A DNA stretch of 64,000 nucleotides, taken from Volvariella volvacea V23 (Eukaryota; Basidiomycota; Agaricomycetes; Agaricales; Pluteaceae). Shown piece by piece: positions 22,886 through 35,500 of the stretch. A program made the position numbers and the translations under genes. The notes under the pieces are model-generated. The model did not search any database. It was not told the origin of the DNA and saw only the letters and a program-made list of their open reading frames with translations. Location of the stretch: NCBI GenBank assembly GCA_000349905.1, contig KB722736.1, forward strand, positions 1,605,139 through 1,669,138, written 5' to 3'. The stretch's first letter is position 1. Every line of letters starts with the position of its first letter.

Positions 22886-25023
22886 TCACAATTCGGTATG
22901 ATAAGCTGTTATGAGGTCTTGGACTTCCTCGAGTGTCTTTTGACGTATTTTCTCGCGCTGGGTATTCCAAACTGTCATGGAAGACAAAATAGAGTTAGGA
23001 GAGCTAAGAGTGGTTATGGTATGGAAGACCCACTAACCTGGATGATGGGGTAGATCGTCAAAAGGGTCGCACCCATGATCCATCCCCATTTCACCGCCTT
23101 AGGGAGAGGTGCTGGATACTGCCCTTTACCCCATTTCGTTATCGCCAACAACTCTGTAGCTATTGTGGCCAGTAGGAGCCAAACATGCTGGCCCATACGT
23201 ACAGCTTTTCTGCATATCACATATCACACCGTTATTCCTCAGTTGAGGTACTTTTTGCATGCATATCGGGAAATAACTATCCACTAACCTTGGGTCGTTG
23301 ATATACTGATACAGTTCGCGAACTGCCGGCAATGCACAGAGGAACACAAAAGCGAGACGCAATATGATAATAGGATGATCCGGTTCCAGCCATAGAAGGC
23401 TCTGTTGTCGTGAAAATTTGTTATTAAAAATCAGACAATCGCTTCCGGCGTTTGATAAGGGTGGCACTGTACCTTGAGATAGAATGGATTCAATTCGGCC
23501 GCCAGAAAGACTGCAAGCAAGAGTACCACCGAAATGTAATGAACGAAGGAAGATGCAGTTCCCCATTTAAAGGCTGTAAAATCGTGTGGCGAAAATTGAC
23601 TGAGGACGCGCCGAGCCTTGCTTCTGATGCCACGGCTCTGACGAAGTCCACGCCACTCATATGGCTATTAATGCATTTTCAGTAATAATCATTGCAAAAG
23701 AAGCGACACGTGTCACCTTGACTTCCAGATATTGGCAAGTCTTCATACCTACAAAAAAGATGACTGGCGAACCAAATTTTCTGATGCGCCGACATACCCA
23801 GGTACGTTCCTAACCAGTTACATATCAGAACATCTAGGATCCACTGAAAAGAAGATTGAGTAATAGGCGATAACAGGCTCGTGTATTACTTACATGGTCC
23901 CACCAACACTGTGGTGACAATAAGTGGTTAATCCTTAAATCATGTGAATGTCATACCTCTGCGAAATTGGGGAGCTGATGCTGTAGACTATACTCTGCCA
24001 ATTCAAAAGCAATACTCAAGATCTGGGGTACAAAAGTCTAGGGTTGGGAGCTATTGAACGAAACCAGTTTAACGTACCCAACAGAACCAGTAATCGCGTA
24101 AAATCATGGCCTTGCCGAACCACCCCAATGCGTGAGCTAGGCAAAAAATGTCAATTGCGTTCTAAAAGTCAGCAGGGATGAGCATGGTCAGAACACCATT
24201 TCACAATACATGACGTACCCAGATATTCTGGGGCGTCAGTTCACAGTTCTCCGCATAGCTCTTTTCCGGTAAGGGCCTTCCCAAACTGGGATCAAGAAAT
24301 GTCATCATGGAGCGTGCCGTCTTCAGATCTTGAAATAGCAAGAATACGAGGGCTAGCTCGTATAATAGGTTAATACCCAAAATGATTCTCCAAAAGGCGG
24401 GGTGTGGTCGAATGAACGGTCCATCGCGAAACTGAATCATTGAGAAGAGCAGGAATGAAGCGATCGCTGCGTACACGCCACTGGCAAGGCATCAGAATGG
24501 ACGGATAACATGGAAACAACTTCACTTACACGCGCCGCTTGTCGCGTCCCTCCTCCAGCACATCCTGAGTGGTCGCCACATATGCCAATACAACGAATCC
24601 AACAAAGAGTGCCGACAAAGTCAAGGGCTTGTAGAAGAACCTGCAGGAAAGATCCACCCCGATTAGGAACGTGCGTCACGAGTGAAGACACAGCATAGTT
24701 CAACGCACTCAACACTGGTGTCGTGCTTTTCTTGAAATGGAGTTATGTGTGTGTACCGCTCTGAGCGATTCGCCTTTCACGCACAATCAGAATGGTAGGG
24801 ATCGACATGCAAGGAAAGGCCGCGTACATCGTACCCTGGTCAGCAAAGGAGTGTTGGATGACGATATTCAGTTTATGCAGCACATTAGTCACTCACATCG
24901 AACAGGAACCCCATCGACGCCGGGATTAGGTTCCGGATCTGGCGCGGGGGAGAGAGCCGCGTCAGAATCCTCGCCAGGCGATGTTGGGGACAGGTCCGGA
25001 TTCTCTTGGTATTCAGAGTCCAT
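22886..25023 (-). CDS. Phosphatidylserine synthase, PTDSS (base-exchange) type
   Basis: Multi-exon minus-strand gene. The start exon encodes MDSEYQENPDLSPTSPGEDS, an acidic cytosolic leader. Membrane-spanning exons follow: AAIASFLLFSMIQFRDGPF, RPHPAFWRIILGINLLYELA, then RPLPEKSYAENCELT. The core family signature is DIFCLAHALGWFGKAMILRD followed by YWFCWVLSIAFELAEYSL and HQLPNFAECWWDH. Further on come the ELNPFYLK junction, LLWLEPDHPIIILRLAFVF and ATIATELLAITKWGKGQYP. This is the PF03034-type enzyme that swaps the head group of PC or PE for serine in the ER. Yeasts instead make PS with the unrelated Cho1 CDP-alcohol phosphatidyltransferase. The C-terminal tail (WNTQREKIRQKTLEEVQ) ends at 22886. 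Family call firm; some exon borders are approximate. Confidence 0.85.
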
Positions 25024-27142
25024 GGAACCGGAGAAGAAGCGACGTCGATGTCGATGGACTGCGTGGACGGTTATAACAAGCCACCTTCGCTGACCGAGTC
25101 GCGCCGAGGCCAAATATCCCCAAATACCGTCCCTCCAAACTTTGCCACCTTGGGGCTCTAACTGCGCTCTGGTTGTCGTTGCAATGCAGACCCCTCCAGT
25201 TTGACTCAACCCGCGCAGCACGGAGCCTTTCCCTGACGCTCGTCGTCCAGAAGGCTGGTGCCGTCTGGGCTATGGATACGGGGCAGAGTCATCGTGGCGC
25301 TCAGCGTGGCCACATTGGCCAACAGCATTTTTATCCCATGCTAAGGCGTTCTCGGCAAGTGCTATGTTGGCCGATGCTGCCCAAGAGGACGGCTTCGACC
25401 ACCCTCGGTGTGCCTTTGCACGCAGGTCAGAGTTTTGCTCCAAGTATCGTGTTTCTGATATTGAACGAGCAACTCCATGTTTCATTGTGCTCTTCCACGC
25501 TTTTACAGACAGCCGGCGCCAGCAAGTCACGAGTGTTGGTCAGGGGTGACACTGCAGCTCGCGTTTTTTCATTTCTGCCAGGCACTCGACTTGATTGATG
25601 TCGTGGATGTTAGAGATCTTGCCCACTGGATTACGATTCCGGATGTAACCCCATCCATTTTTGGTGCATCCACCTATGGATCCTAACCAAATACATGACA
25701 AGCTGACAACACCACGCCTCATGCTCTTTTATATACGCAGGCACAAGCATGCACCCACATCGTGTTGCCTTCTGCATATATCTCATCGCAGATAATAGCT
25801 CTGCGCGAGATAAGCTTCTCGATCCACTCAATACCATGCAAGGTTTGACTTGTGAAAGCTTGGTCCATACCTAGTTTCCTCTGCCGCCTTCCGCGGATGA
25901 TTGCGCAATGTGGTTATCCTCGTCGTGAACCAAGAATCGAATTCGACTTCGACCTCATCTTGGGTCTGAGGCAAATTGTCACATGATAGAATCCCCGCTG
26001 AACCACGCCACCTCACCCGGATTCTTCTTACCGTTGAGGATGAAAGGCAATCGGCGCGCCACCTACATACGGGGGAAGGAGGAGCAAGTGGCAGGTATCC
26101 TCCTTCTAATCAGGCCACCCAGTCGTACACGTTCTCCTAGCCCAGGTTCGCGTATGATTTCTCATATTTGGATCACAACTTGCCTCACACGGTCAACCCT
26201 TGGTACCCCACAAGTGGAAGCTCGTCGGCTACTTTGGTGCGCCATATGATGAGTATGCTCCTGTTTACGTGGTATCCTTGGGATACTGATAATAAAAAGC
26301 GTTACGATGCAATCCAGCCAATTATTGTTATGGAGGTCCATTATTATTGTCACACAGACTACCAGGGTCAAGGGAAGGTCTGTTACCATGCTTTATCTGA
26401 CAGCCCATATACTCGTTGGAAGAAAAGCCCTCAAAATGCAGGATCAAATGGAGGTGATCTTGGCGGTGGGAGGAGAATGCAAAAACCGACGTAGCGACGC
26501 CGCTCAGCACATCTGGAATGTCGACCGCGATCGACGAATGAATGCCGGCATCGATACCGAAGTGAAGTAGCCGCATATTTGATGAGAGGGGGGGGGGGTT
26601 CGACCAAATTGAATGTGCGATTTCATTTTACCTGCGATAATTTACACCATGCACATGGGGCAGACAAAGTTCCTCATCGTGCGTGACCCTGACTTGTGGG
26701 TACTTGGATTCAGTTCGCGGAGTTATTGGAAAACGAACACGGAGGTAGTTCCGAAGATTCGGTGACTCGGATGAGTCTTTGCATCCTAGGTATTTTCCGC
26801 TTTTGAAGCACACATAAATAAATTACAATCCTCCCACATGTGTCTTTACATTCAAATCGCCCACGATTAATCCTGATCCTCAGGGCATCACAGCTTTTTC
26901 CACTTCTGTCAAGGGTTCCAGTCACGCTGATATACGTTATCGTAGTCACGCAATCTCGACTGAATACGAAAGAAGATTAATCTCCCATGGCTAGGCCTGC
27001 TGTTTTGGGCCATTGCAGACCCCTGCAATAGGAAGAGTTCCCAGCTCAAAGATCTGGATCTTTGTTACTTAATGACGCCGGAAGCACTTAAGGACACAAG
27101 CAAGCCCTCTCTTGAAGCTTGTTCCTTTTCCGCACCCTAACC
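25024..27142. other. Intergenic stretch with possible unrecognised exons
   Basis: No confident gene. A minus-strand patch at about 25870-26020 looks coding (LPQTQDEVEVEFDSWFTTRI) and ends at a plausible GT donor. A plus-strand patch near 26180-26280 (HKWKLVGYFGAPYDEYAPVY) also reads like protein. Neither could be extended into a gene model. A run of about ten G residues lies near 26590. Confidence 0.25.
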
Positions 27143-28753
27143 ATGATGACCTCCGACTCATACCCACCACTACAGCTGAAGGGAGAGATTATGGACCTAG
27201 ACTTCACTATCGACACCGACCACAGGTCAGTAGCACCCAGCGGCGCTCGACCGCATTCACGAGCTTAACTTGCCGACTAATTCACCGTTATTCCCCTCTA
27301 CTCCCGAAATCCCACCAAAAATAGGAAGAGGAGGAGAAATCGGACTACCCAAAGTTGTTTGAATTGCCACACATCGAAACGAAAGGTGAGTAGGATCGTC
27401 GCTGCACTTGTCGTTGGGAGGTGCAACTCACGGTTTCGCTGGTAGTGTGATCGCAAGCGTCCGTGCCAGAGATGCATCCAGTTGGGCTTGGTGGGTATTC
27501 GGCCTCCCTTTGGTCGATGTGGCCCTGGCAGTTTCTGACCACTTGTGGGAAATTTCAGACTGGTCTATGTGTATACGAGATAGACGATCCCGCTCTGCGG
27601 TGAGTGTTCCCCCAATGCCGTCTGTCCGGGGTTTCCTTGTGCCACTTTACTCAACTTCCTTTTCTCGGCTCTGCAGGGACGACCCCACGATTGACGAAGC
27701 GACGAAGCTTAGAAACCGAATTGCAGAGCTAGAGAGCCTAGTGCGGGAGCTGCGAGGCAAGTCGAGGGCAGCTGTGTGGTGATTTATCGCTGATCCTACT
27801 TTACAGGAAAGCCTCACCCGCGATGGGCTGGAACCGATTTCAAAGAGGGCGACCCTAATGAGAAATGGCATTCAAGGGCAACCAAGCGTCGAGAACAGCC
27901 CAACGGTGTCATAGATGATCAGAATAGTCGGGTCATGTCGTCCCTACTCAGCCCCATCAAGACGGAGCCTACGACTGAGAATTCGACCCATCTCTACCGA
28001 TTTTCTCCCTCACCGCCACCTGCCATCTACCATACTTTCCAGGCCGACGTTCGCGGGGCATCAAACGGCTCCTTTGATGCTGAGCATCGAGGACAGGCAC
28101 TCGCGGACAACTTCCACGCGAACGGAGGTGCTGTGTCGTATCAGTCTTCTCCCGGGAGTTCACCATCAACGACGACAACCTATGTTGGCAACTACCACCA
28201 CAACGGATCATCGTATTCAGATAACGGGAGCAGTTATCGCACCAGCGAAGATGGTCATTTCGAGCGCTACACCCACACCTCCCCCTCCGCTCCCACATAT
28301 TGCCCGTGCCTATCGAGCCCCGATGCGGCCCTCGCCTACAACACGCTTTCCCAACAACTAGAGTCCACGCTGCACAACCTCCGGCAGTACACACACCCTC
28401 CCAACACCGACTGCTCGCTGTACCGTCGCATCGTAGAGTTGAACAACCTGATGCAGTACGTGGACACGTCGCGGCTCGAGCAGCACCCGCCCTTGCCATC
28501 AAAACTCCCCAGCAGAAACGATCCGTCCGAGACTTCGCGGCCCCGGTATAGCAACCCCACCAGCACGACAGACCGAGAACCGAACGAGATGCTCTCGCCG
28601 CTGTCAGCGTCGAGTGCGCACGCCCCATTCCATGCGACGGCGTCTGGTGGAGTGTCTCCCCAGGAATGGAATCTCCCGCCAACTAGCTATAACGGTTATT
28701 TCTCGATGCCCCCTGGAGGGGATCAATCAATGTACACACACGTCATGAGTTAA
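27143..28753 (+). CDS. Zn(II)2Cys6 fungal transcription factor
   Basis: Six exons (27143-27225, 27325-27385, 27446-27490, 27559-27599, 27677-27756, 27807-28753) give 418 aa. After a short leader, a basic patch (RKRRRNRTTQ) precedes the binuclear zinc cluster with spacing C-x2-C-x6-C-x5-C-x2-C-x8-C (SCLNCHTSKRKCDRKRPCQR, then CVYEIDDPAL). A short coiled coil (EATKLRNRIAELESLVRELR) follows, the usual dimerisation segment of Gal4-type factors. The rest is Ser/Pro/Thr-rich, with a small conserved-looking block (LYRRIVELNNLMQYVDTSRL). It should bind paired CGG-like half sites and regulate unknown targets. No fungal-specific middle homology domain is visible. The fifth intron appears to use a GC-AG pair. 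Family firm, targets unknown. Confidence 0.9.
27757..27806 (+). other. GC-AG intron in the Zn2Cys6 gene
   Basis: Only a donor AG|GCAAGT at 27757 and an acceptor TTTACAG at 27806 keep the frame open across the coiled coil into the downstream exon. The nearest GT choice shifts the frame to an early stop. The donor matches the strong consensus typical of GC-AG introns; the intron is 50 nt long. Confidence 0.6.
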
Positions 28754-28986
28754 ACGCATTCCGCTGCCAGTTTTTTTACGATCTGTTCACTTTCTTATGC
28801 TCCCGATCTCAAGCCTTGTTGTCATCACAAGCACTTGTATTGTAACCCCGCAACCTTTATGATGAGTATACCACCACCATGCATTTTCCTTTTTGTTTTA
28901 ACCCCCTCCCCCGCTGGATATTTGTACAACTTAGCCGGATTATACAGTCGTTACTTTAAATAATCATAGTGACTGTTCCTTATGAT

Positions 28987-30137
28987 TTATTTCCTCTCCC
29001 CCAGCTGCAATTGAAAGCTAAACCGTCTCTCCGACTTAGAATTTGCTCTCACTACTTGTCCGTCTTTAAGCGTCTTCCATATGTCTCGTTCAATAAATAG
29101 CACCTGTCCGTTCCTCCGAATCAAGAGCACTGTCGATAGACGTGTGGCGTAGCAGTCAGCAATCGGGTTGGGTAATGCACCCATTGTGATCGGAAGTGGC
29201 GCAACGTGCACCGTCTTGCGGAGGTGAGAGCGCTCAGTTATGGCCTCAGGAGACCGCCACCTTGTCGGAAAAACAGAAAGCAACAATACAATGTCAGAAT
29301 AGCGCAGCACAATGGTGAAATAACCCGTTTTGCGAGAACAGAATACCCACGCAAGGACTTGAAATACGCGATCCGCAATCTCGGATTCTGTCATTCCCGG
29401 TGTCAAGTTGTGCAATACATTGGCAAAGTCGTGTGTTATGTGTTTAACTTTGGGCCATTCAGTTGCCCCTTGGCCATCGATGCCATTAGATACGCCTCCA
29501 CACCTCCGTTCCGCCGCGGAGAGGGGTCGAGAGGTCAGGGTGCCACCAGAGCCATGATTCGTGATGAGAGCAGCATCGAAGGCTAGGGGCTCATTTCGCT
29601 GCTGAGATGCAGGCGCGAGGAGAAGCAAATTGAAGCCGGCAAACTGTGCATCTCGCGGAATGATCTTTCCGACCTCGTCTTCGAGTGGATGAGATGAATC
29701 TGATAGAAGGAAGGACGAGACCAAATACCCCCTAGAGGAACTGAATTCCTTTGGGGGCTCGGTTATGTTGGTTCTGTTGGACGGATGGAGGGGCTACGAT
29801 TCGATGCTGTCAGACTTCTAAAGGAAGCCTATGAAAAGCTTACAGCAAGGCAACTCTCCCGGCCCGATTCAGCCCAAACCACGTTCCTCCTGCTCGTTCA
29901 TCACGACCAGAGAGGACGTGGCCGGGCGTGCTTCGTGCTGCCTCTGCGTTTGACTCAAAGTTGTGGAAATGGGCATCAGTCGTGGGGCGATTGAGATACT
30001 CGTCGCGGTTGTTGCCCAAAATACTGCGCTCCAAAGGGATCAGTAGGCTGACACAGACATCAACACGTGGGACGAAATCAAGGAAAAACCTACAGAGCAT
30101 AATCTGGATGATCCAAAGTCCAAACAGCGATGCACAT
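28987..30137 (-). CDS. TANGO2: TANGO2 / NRDE-domain protein
   Basis: The first exon encodes MCIAVWTLDHPDYAL. An intron then joins to ILGNNRDEYLNRPT, the NRDE motif that names the family, followed by HVLSGRDERAGGTWFGLNRA, RVALLTNITEPP, and SRGYLVSSFLLSD. Later exons carry FNLLLLAP, ALITNHGSGG, SNGIDG and the C-terminal TRLSTVLLIRRNGQVLFIER. The cysteine at position 2 is the residue expected to become N-terminal in this Ntn-like fold. TANGO2/HRG-9 relatives are linked to heme mobilisation from mitochondria and membrane lipid homeostasis. It is transcribed divergently from ARP6 across about 520 bp. The start and NRDE block make the call firm; the heme role is taken from animal and yeast work on the family. 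Confidence 0.9.
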
Positions 30138-30660
30138 CCTATCTCTGTTGCCTGGTATAGTAGGTGTTGGGAGTTAGTCAGGACAAGGGTAGTGGAATTG
30201 GATAAGGAATAGGAGCTTCCAGGGTTTGCCCTCGAAAGCTTGCTATGACGATTTTTATATTGCACCGCGGTTAAATAGGCGGTAAGCTAGCCACAGCAAG
30301 GAAGTACCTGGGTGCTTCGCGTCGATGGGGACAAATCGAGCTCAACGGCAGCCCGATGGTAGAGCTCGCAATGGACGCGCTGAGGCCGGCCGAGGGATCG
30401 TAGAACTAAACCCTTTGGAGCGGGACAGAAATCTTGAGTGGCACCAGACCGATAGGGTGAGGCAGATTCTCGCATCTCAGCCTGGGGCAGATTCGGCATC
30501 TCCCATTCCCACGGTACACGCCACAACGGGCCTTGCACGAGCCGTGTCCAGTGAACGCTCTCTCCATTGTTCACGTCCTCAGACAGTCTCCTGCGGCTCT
30601 CACCCTCGCAGCTCCAAACGCCGTTGTCTGGCGAACACAGACACGGGTGCTGCTGGCTCG
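30138..30660. promoter_or_regulatory. Putative bidirectional promoter between TANGO2 and ARP6
   Basis: The two start codons face away from each other with 523 bp between them, so regulatory sites of both genes must lie here unless one transcript begins inside the other gene. No specific box could be assigned with confidence. Confidence 0.45.
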
Positions 30661-32511
30661 ATGTCGGACACGGTCATCATCCTCGACAACGGCGCATCAA
30701 CAATCAAGACGGGCATCGTCTCTGGCGGAGGAGCGACACCCTGTAGGTGCGTCAACTGCTGTCCCGGGACTTACCGTCTTAATGTCCAATTAGGCTGATC
30801 CCGAATGCTGTCATAAAATCCAAAGGTGACAAGACGACCTACTTTGGTCATGAATTCGAGAGATGCAGGGATTACTCATCCCTTCACTATCGTCTGCCCT
30901 TTGAAAAGGTGCGGCTTGCCCCAATTGGCTCCGGATTTTATCTGAATTGCCTGACGCAGGGCTACATCGTTGACTGGGACGCACAGAAAGCCATTTGGGA
31001 TGGAATATTTTCCGGTGAGGTACTTGGGGTAAGCAATATATTGGCCTGATATCACACAGCTTTCATCTGACCAAATGCGCTCCAATTTAATAGGTCAACA
31101 CGACCACGTCTACCTTGCTCATAACGGAGCCATGTTTCAACCTCCCAAATATCCAGGAAGTTTACGATCAATTCGTCTTCGAGGAGTATGAATTTCAATC
31201 CTACTATCGTTGTCCTGGTGTGTATCAGCCCATTTATTCATTTCTGACTGCCGCTGACTTTCAATTTAGCCCCGGCCGTGGTGCCCCATGGCACATTGTT
31301 CTCCCATCCTGGGCTGCCTCAGCCAGAGTGCATGCTCATAATTGACTCTGGCTTTAGCTTCACGCATGTCGTGCCCATGATCAATGGCGGCGTTGTATGG
31401 GAGGCTGTTAAACGGTATGACCCCATTCCTCTGTCACACACGCGACTCAATCTCGAGTCACCAGGATTGATGTGGGGGGCAAGTTGCTCACCAACCACCT
31501 CAAGGAGCTCGTCTCCTTTCGTCAGTGGAATATGATGGATGAAACCTATATCATGAATCACGTCAAAGAGACGTGCTGCTACGTGTCCACAAACTTTAAC
31601 CAAGATCTAGAATTCTGTGTGTACAGCACTTCACTTCCACGACCGAATAGGCTGATTTTTCTCCATCGACAGGCAGGGCAAATCCGAAATCCAATCCCAT
31701 CGCGCAAGAATACATTCTTCCTGACTTGTCCACGAACAGGAAGGGCCGAGTGCGCCAACCTTTGGAGACTAAATCCGACACTGATCAAATTCTTGTGATG
31801 AACAACGAAAGATTTACTGTTCCCGAAATTCTTTTTCGTCCGGATGATATAGGTCTGTGCCAAATACGTAATAGTCGCAAAGTCACGCTCATCGCACCTG
31901 CTTTAGGCCTTGAGCAGATGGGTTTGGCCCCCACGGTTGCGCTCTGCATCTCGCTCTTACCTGAGGATCTTCAGGGAATGTTCTGGGCTAACATTGGGCT
32001 GATTGGTGGGAACACGAGGTTTCCTGGTTTCCGCAGTAGATTGTTCGTTCTCAACGCTTGGCTTACTCTATCACTTTATCAACGCCAATTCACAGGTTTA
32101 CCGAACTACGGTCGCTGGCTCCAGTTGATTATGAGGTTTGCATCTATGAATGTGACGAGTGAGCTCGAGCTTTACCATTTCAAGTCGCTACCCCTGTGAG
32201 CTCATTACTCCCTCTCTAAACTCAGCCCTATCACAGAAGCATACAAGGCATCTTGTCGCTTTGTAACTTCACCCGACTTCTTCAACAGGGTCCTTACACG
32301 AGCAGAGTATGCCGAGAGCGGAAGTAGTGCTTCCAGAAGAAAGTTCTACGGCTGGAAATCATTCGAGAACGATAGAGAAAGACAGAAGGACGCTCCGAAA
32401 CTCAAAGGAAAGCAACGGGAAGATGATCGACCTTCACAAACAACCTCCAGATTGGGCAGGAGCAAGAGCCGAACCAACCTAGCGTCGTCCGCCGGTGCCC
32501 GCAAACGCTGA
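30661..32511 (+). CDS. ARP6: Actin-related protein 6 (SWR1 / SRCAP complex subunit)
   Basis: Multi-exon gene. The start exon gives [20 protein letters not shown], an actin-fold phosphate-1 loop. Then come [60 protein letters not shown] and [14 protein letters not shown]. The second nucleotide-binding element [20 protein letters not shown] follows, then the Arp6-typical [38 protein letters not shown] and [17 protein letters not shown]. The final exon has [20 protein letters not shown] and a basic Ser/Arg tail ending at 32511. Arp6 is a nuclear actin-related subunit of the SWR1 remodeller, which deposits histone H2A.Z and helps organise heterochromatin. Length and motif order match the family apart from the extended basic tail (about 50 residues). 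Confidence 0.92.
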
Positions 32512-35500
32512 CGGCAGTCTTGATCGTTTTCTCGCCATTGCGTGTCGCCTCCGCTCGTCCACTCCATGCCGTCTTTCTCCTTTCAATCCATTTTAAATAT
32601 CCCTTGACGGCACGATGGTAAGAATTGTCTGCCAACACGTTTTTTCCCTCACTCCACCTCATGTCTGCCGACTTAACGTCCTTTGTGCATCTTTCACCTA
32701 CCGAATGCTCTTAATGAGCGTTGAGGGGCTCTTTGGCGGGCTTACAATGCATTTATGATCGTCAGAAGCGGTACTAACGCTCTCTTCTCCCAGCTCTGCA
32801 TTGAGATTGATCTAAACGCCCTTATCGAGTAAGTATTACGCCGTAAAGGTAAAGACAAACACGAATGACGCACAGCAGGGCCAGACACTATGAAGATTGC
32901 ACCTGATGCCACCCTTCCAACACCACAACTGAACCCTGCACTGATTTGATTCATTCTCTTCTCTGAACATATTGCGGCTCTTTCCCTCTGTAGAGTCTAT
33001 ACAATCGTCTTGGTCTGCTATCATTACCAATCGTCGCTCTCCTTTTCATCTGTGACAGGGAGGGTACCCGTTCTGCCTCGTGTTCCGTGGCGGGCTGTCC
33101 CGCTCTTATCTCCCGCCGTTTTTGTGGCAATCTTGCGCTCTCGAGGAGAGGACGCGTTAATGGCTCTTTCTTTTCGTAGCATACGAGCTATGATTGTTTT
33201 CGTTTTGGGAGCTTGACTTTGGGCCCGCAACGGCGGTAAGAGGTTCGACCATCGCCCACGGTGATGGCGGGCTCCCCTTAGTTCACAATCTCGCCATGAT
33301 GGGCTTATGCAGGGCAACCCCCCTCCTGGGACACGGTCCCGACATGGATGCTACGCTAACACGAAAACAAAAGGTCGGTATCCAATGGTCAGAGCGTGCG
33401 TATCCGAGAATTGTCGTCCATATCCAGGTTTCCCCCTGCCCTTGTGTCCGCCTGATCATGATATCTGGAAATCCTGGGCTTTGTACACCTTTCGCTGGTT
33501 TTTCCGTTTTACCGCGTGCTTTACTTGTTCGAGTAGGCACATAAAATGCCTAGACTGCGGCGCCGTGCGAGGGGAGACCCAGGTGCAACGTGTGGGCTGT
33601 TACCCATTTTTGTTGTTTGTTTGGGGCTTGTGATCCAGGTCATACGAAGCCATACGTCAGAAACTTTTTATCTCCTGTCCTCCCCCCCTTTTTTTCCCTC
33701 ACGGCTTTAGTCCTGGACAAACGATGTGAACCCTTTTGTGAGCTGTGAAAATCTTGGGATTTCAAAGCCTAACCTTTGCTATTCCCAGTTTTGGCCATCT
33801 CGAGGCCCTTGAATGGATTTCGTCCTCGACTGGGTGTGGGATCGCGCGCGTGCGTGCAACGGCGCGGCGCGGCCGGGAAAGGACTGTCTGTCCATGATCG
33901 TCTCGTCTCTTACGGCAAAAAAACGCCAGTGACTTGCCGCTCGTCCCCCCAAGGCTCACCGCGTCCGCCCCTTCTTCCTCCACGTTTATATCCCTTATCT
34001 TTGCATCTTTGTCTTTCGAGATTCGTCATAAATTATTCCTTTTTGGGTTTGCTTCCCCACCTCCAAAGCGGAAACAAAATTTGCTTCCGTAAGGCACAGC
34101 ACGAGCGGGATGAAAACGAGAATCTGAACCCATTAGGGGTTAACTTATAGCCTACAACGTTTGTCTATGAATTTGTCAGTCAGGCCCTTCAGGCAAAGCG
34201 ATCAATCGCGACTAGAGTCAAAATGGGTCGAGAGGGGGGGGTTCAGCGACGTGCTGCTTGCTACACTGAGTAACTGATAGAATTCGCTTTCACATATTGC
34301 ATACATGCATTATTCGTGCCAACAACCCATCGGAATGCAGAAGAATTCGACGCTCATCCTTTGATCCTGTCACTCCCGACCTGCCCGGAAACTATTCGTG
34401 GACGACCTTTCAATATTTGTGATACTTGGCGCATCGCATCGAGCGATCATCATTCTATGATGCAACTGTGGTAAACATGTGCAGTGAATGAGTGCCCAAA
34501 CCTAATACTTTTATTGACAGCCCTTGGGCGAGGAGCCGTAGGCTGGGGAAATACCCATCATATCGTGGCGCATCAGGAGGACTTGCACTTGCTAGCGACG
34601 TCCGGCACGTCCAAGGGTGCGTGCCACGCCGTGCCTATCTGATCTTCAGGACTGATGCTCCCATGTCCCAATTGCGCAACGTGTAACTCTGGCGCAGCCA
34701 TCGCACCGCATTACGGCATTTCATTGACTTGCAGGCGTGCCACGCCATGCCATTCCTCCGGGGTTTGACCACTCCGAGACTCGCCGCCTGGATTCCGACC
34801 CTTGTAGGTTGTAGGCCAGTCACCTCCATTGCGAGGGCCTGAGCCTGTAGTTCTCTATCAGCCTTTCGTGTACGCGCAACACGCGAGTGTCTCCCACCCA
34901 CTGCAGGGCCTGAGGGTCTAAATCCCGAGTCGGAACACAAGGGCGAAATGCGAAAACGCAGGATCATCCTCAACTCCGATGACCTAGCAAAGTCCAAGCG
35001 TCGTCTTACTTGCAGTCTAACTTATCGCTCCTCCACAATCGGCCCCCATCCCGGTCATGATAGGACAGCATATGTCAAGTAAACTACTACAATCACAGCG
35101 GACCGAAGCTCCCAGCCACTTGACAGTATCGCTTGCGCAGAATGAGCCCCAATTTCTCTCTTTACTTTCCTCGACGGACGCTCATCCCTCGGTCTTCTGC
35201 AAATGTGGACAGTCCCTCGCCCCACTCGCTGGCTCTGCATTTGATACTGCCTATTGCTCTAATGATCGCCCGCGGCTAACCTTTCGGGGCATCAACATAC
35301 CCCATGACTGACTGGGACTGGGAGACTCTTGATGCGTTGTTGGCGCACACAATTTTGAGTTGGAAAGGAGATGGTGATCCCGAGGCCGAAGTCCGAGCGA
35401 CCGAAGGCATGTCATTGGCAGGTTAAGCGACACCTCCAACGACGTATCTTCTTTTTGCGCGAGCCTTGTGCCCGGACCTTGAATTTCATGGTCAGAGACT

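Noticed and set aside
27969..28682. A 237-residue minus-strand frame under the Zn2Cys6 gene.
   Set aside because: The plus-strand frame continues the zinc-cluster protein with correct splice phases; the antisense frame is compositional.
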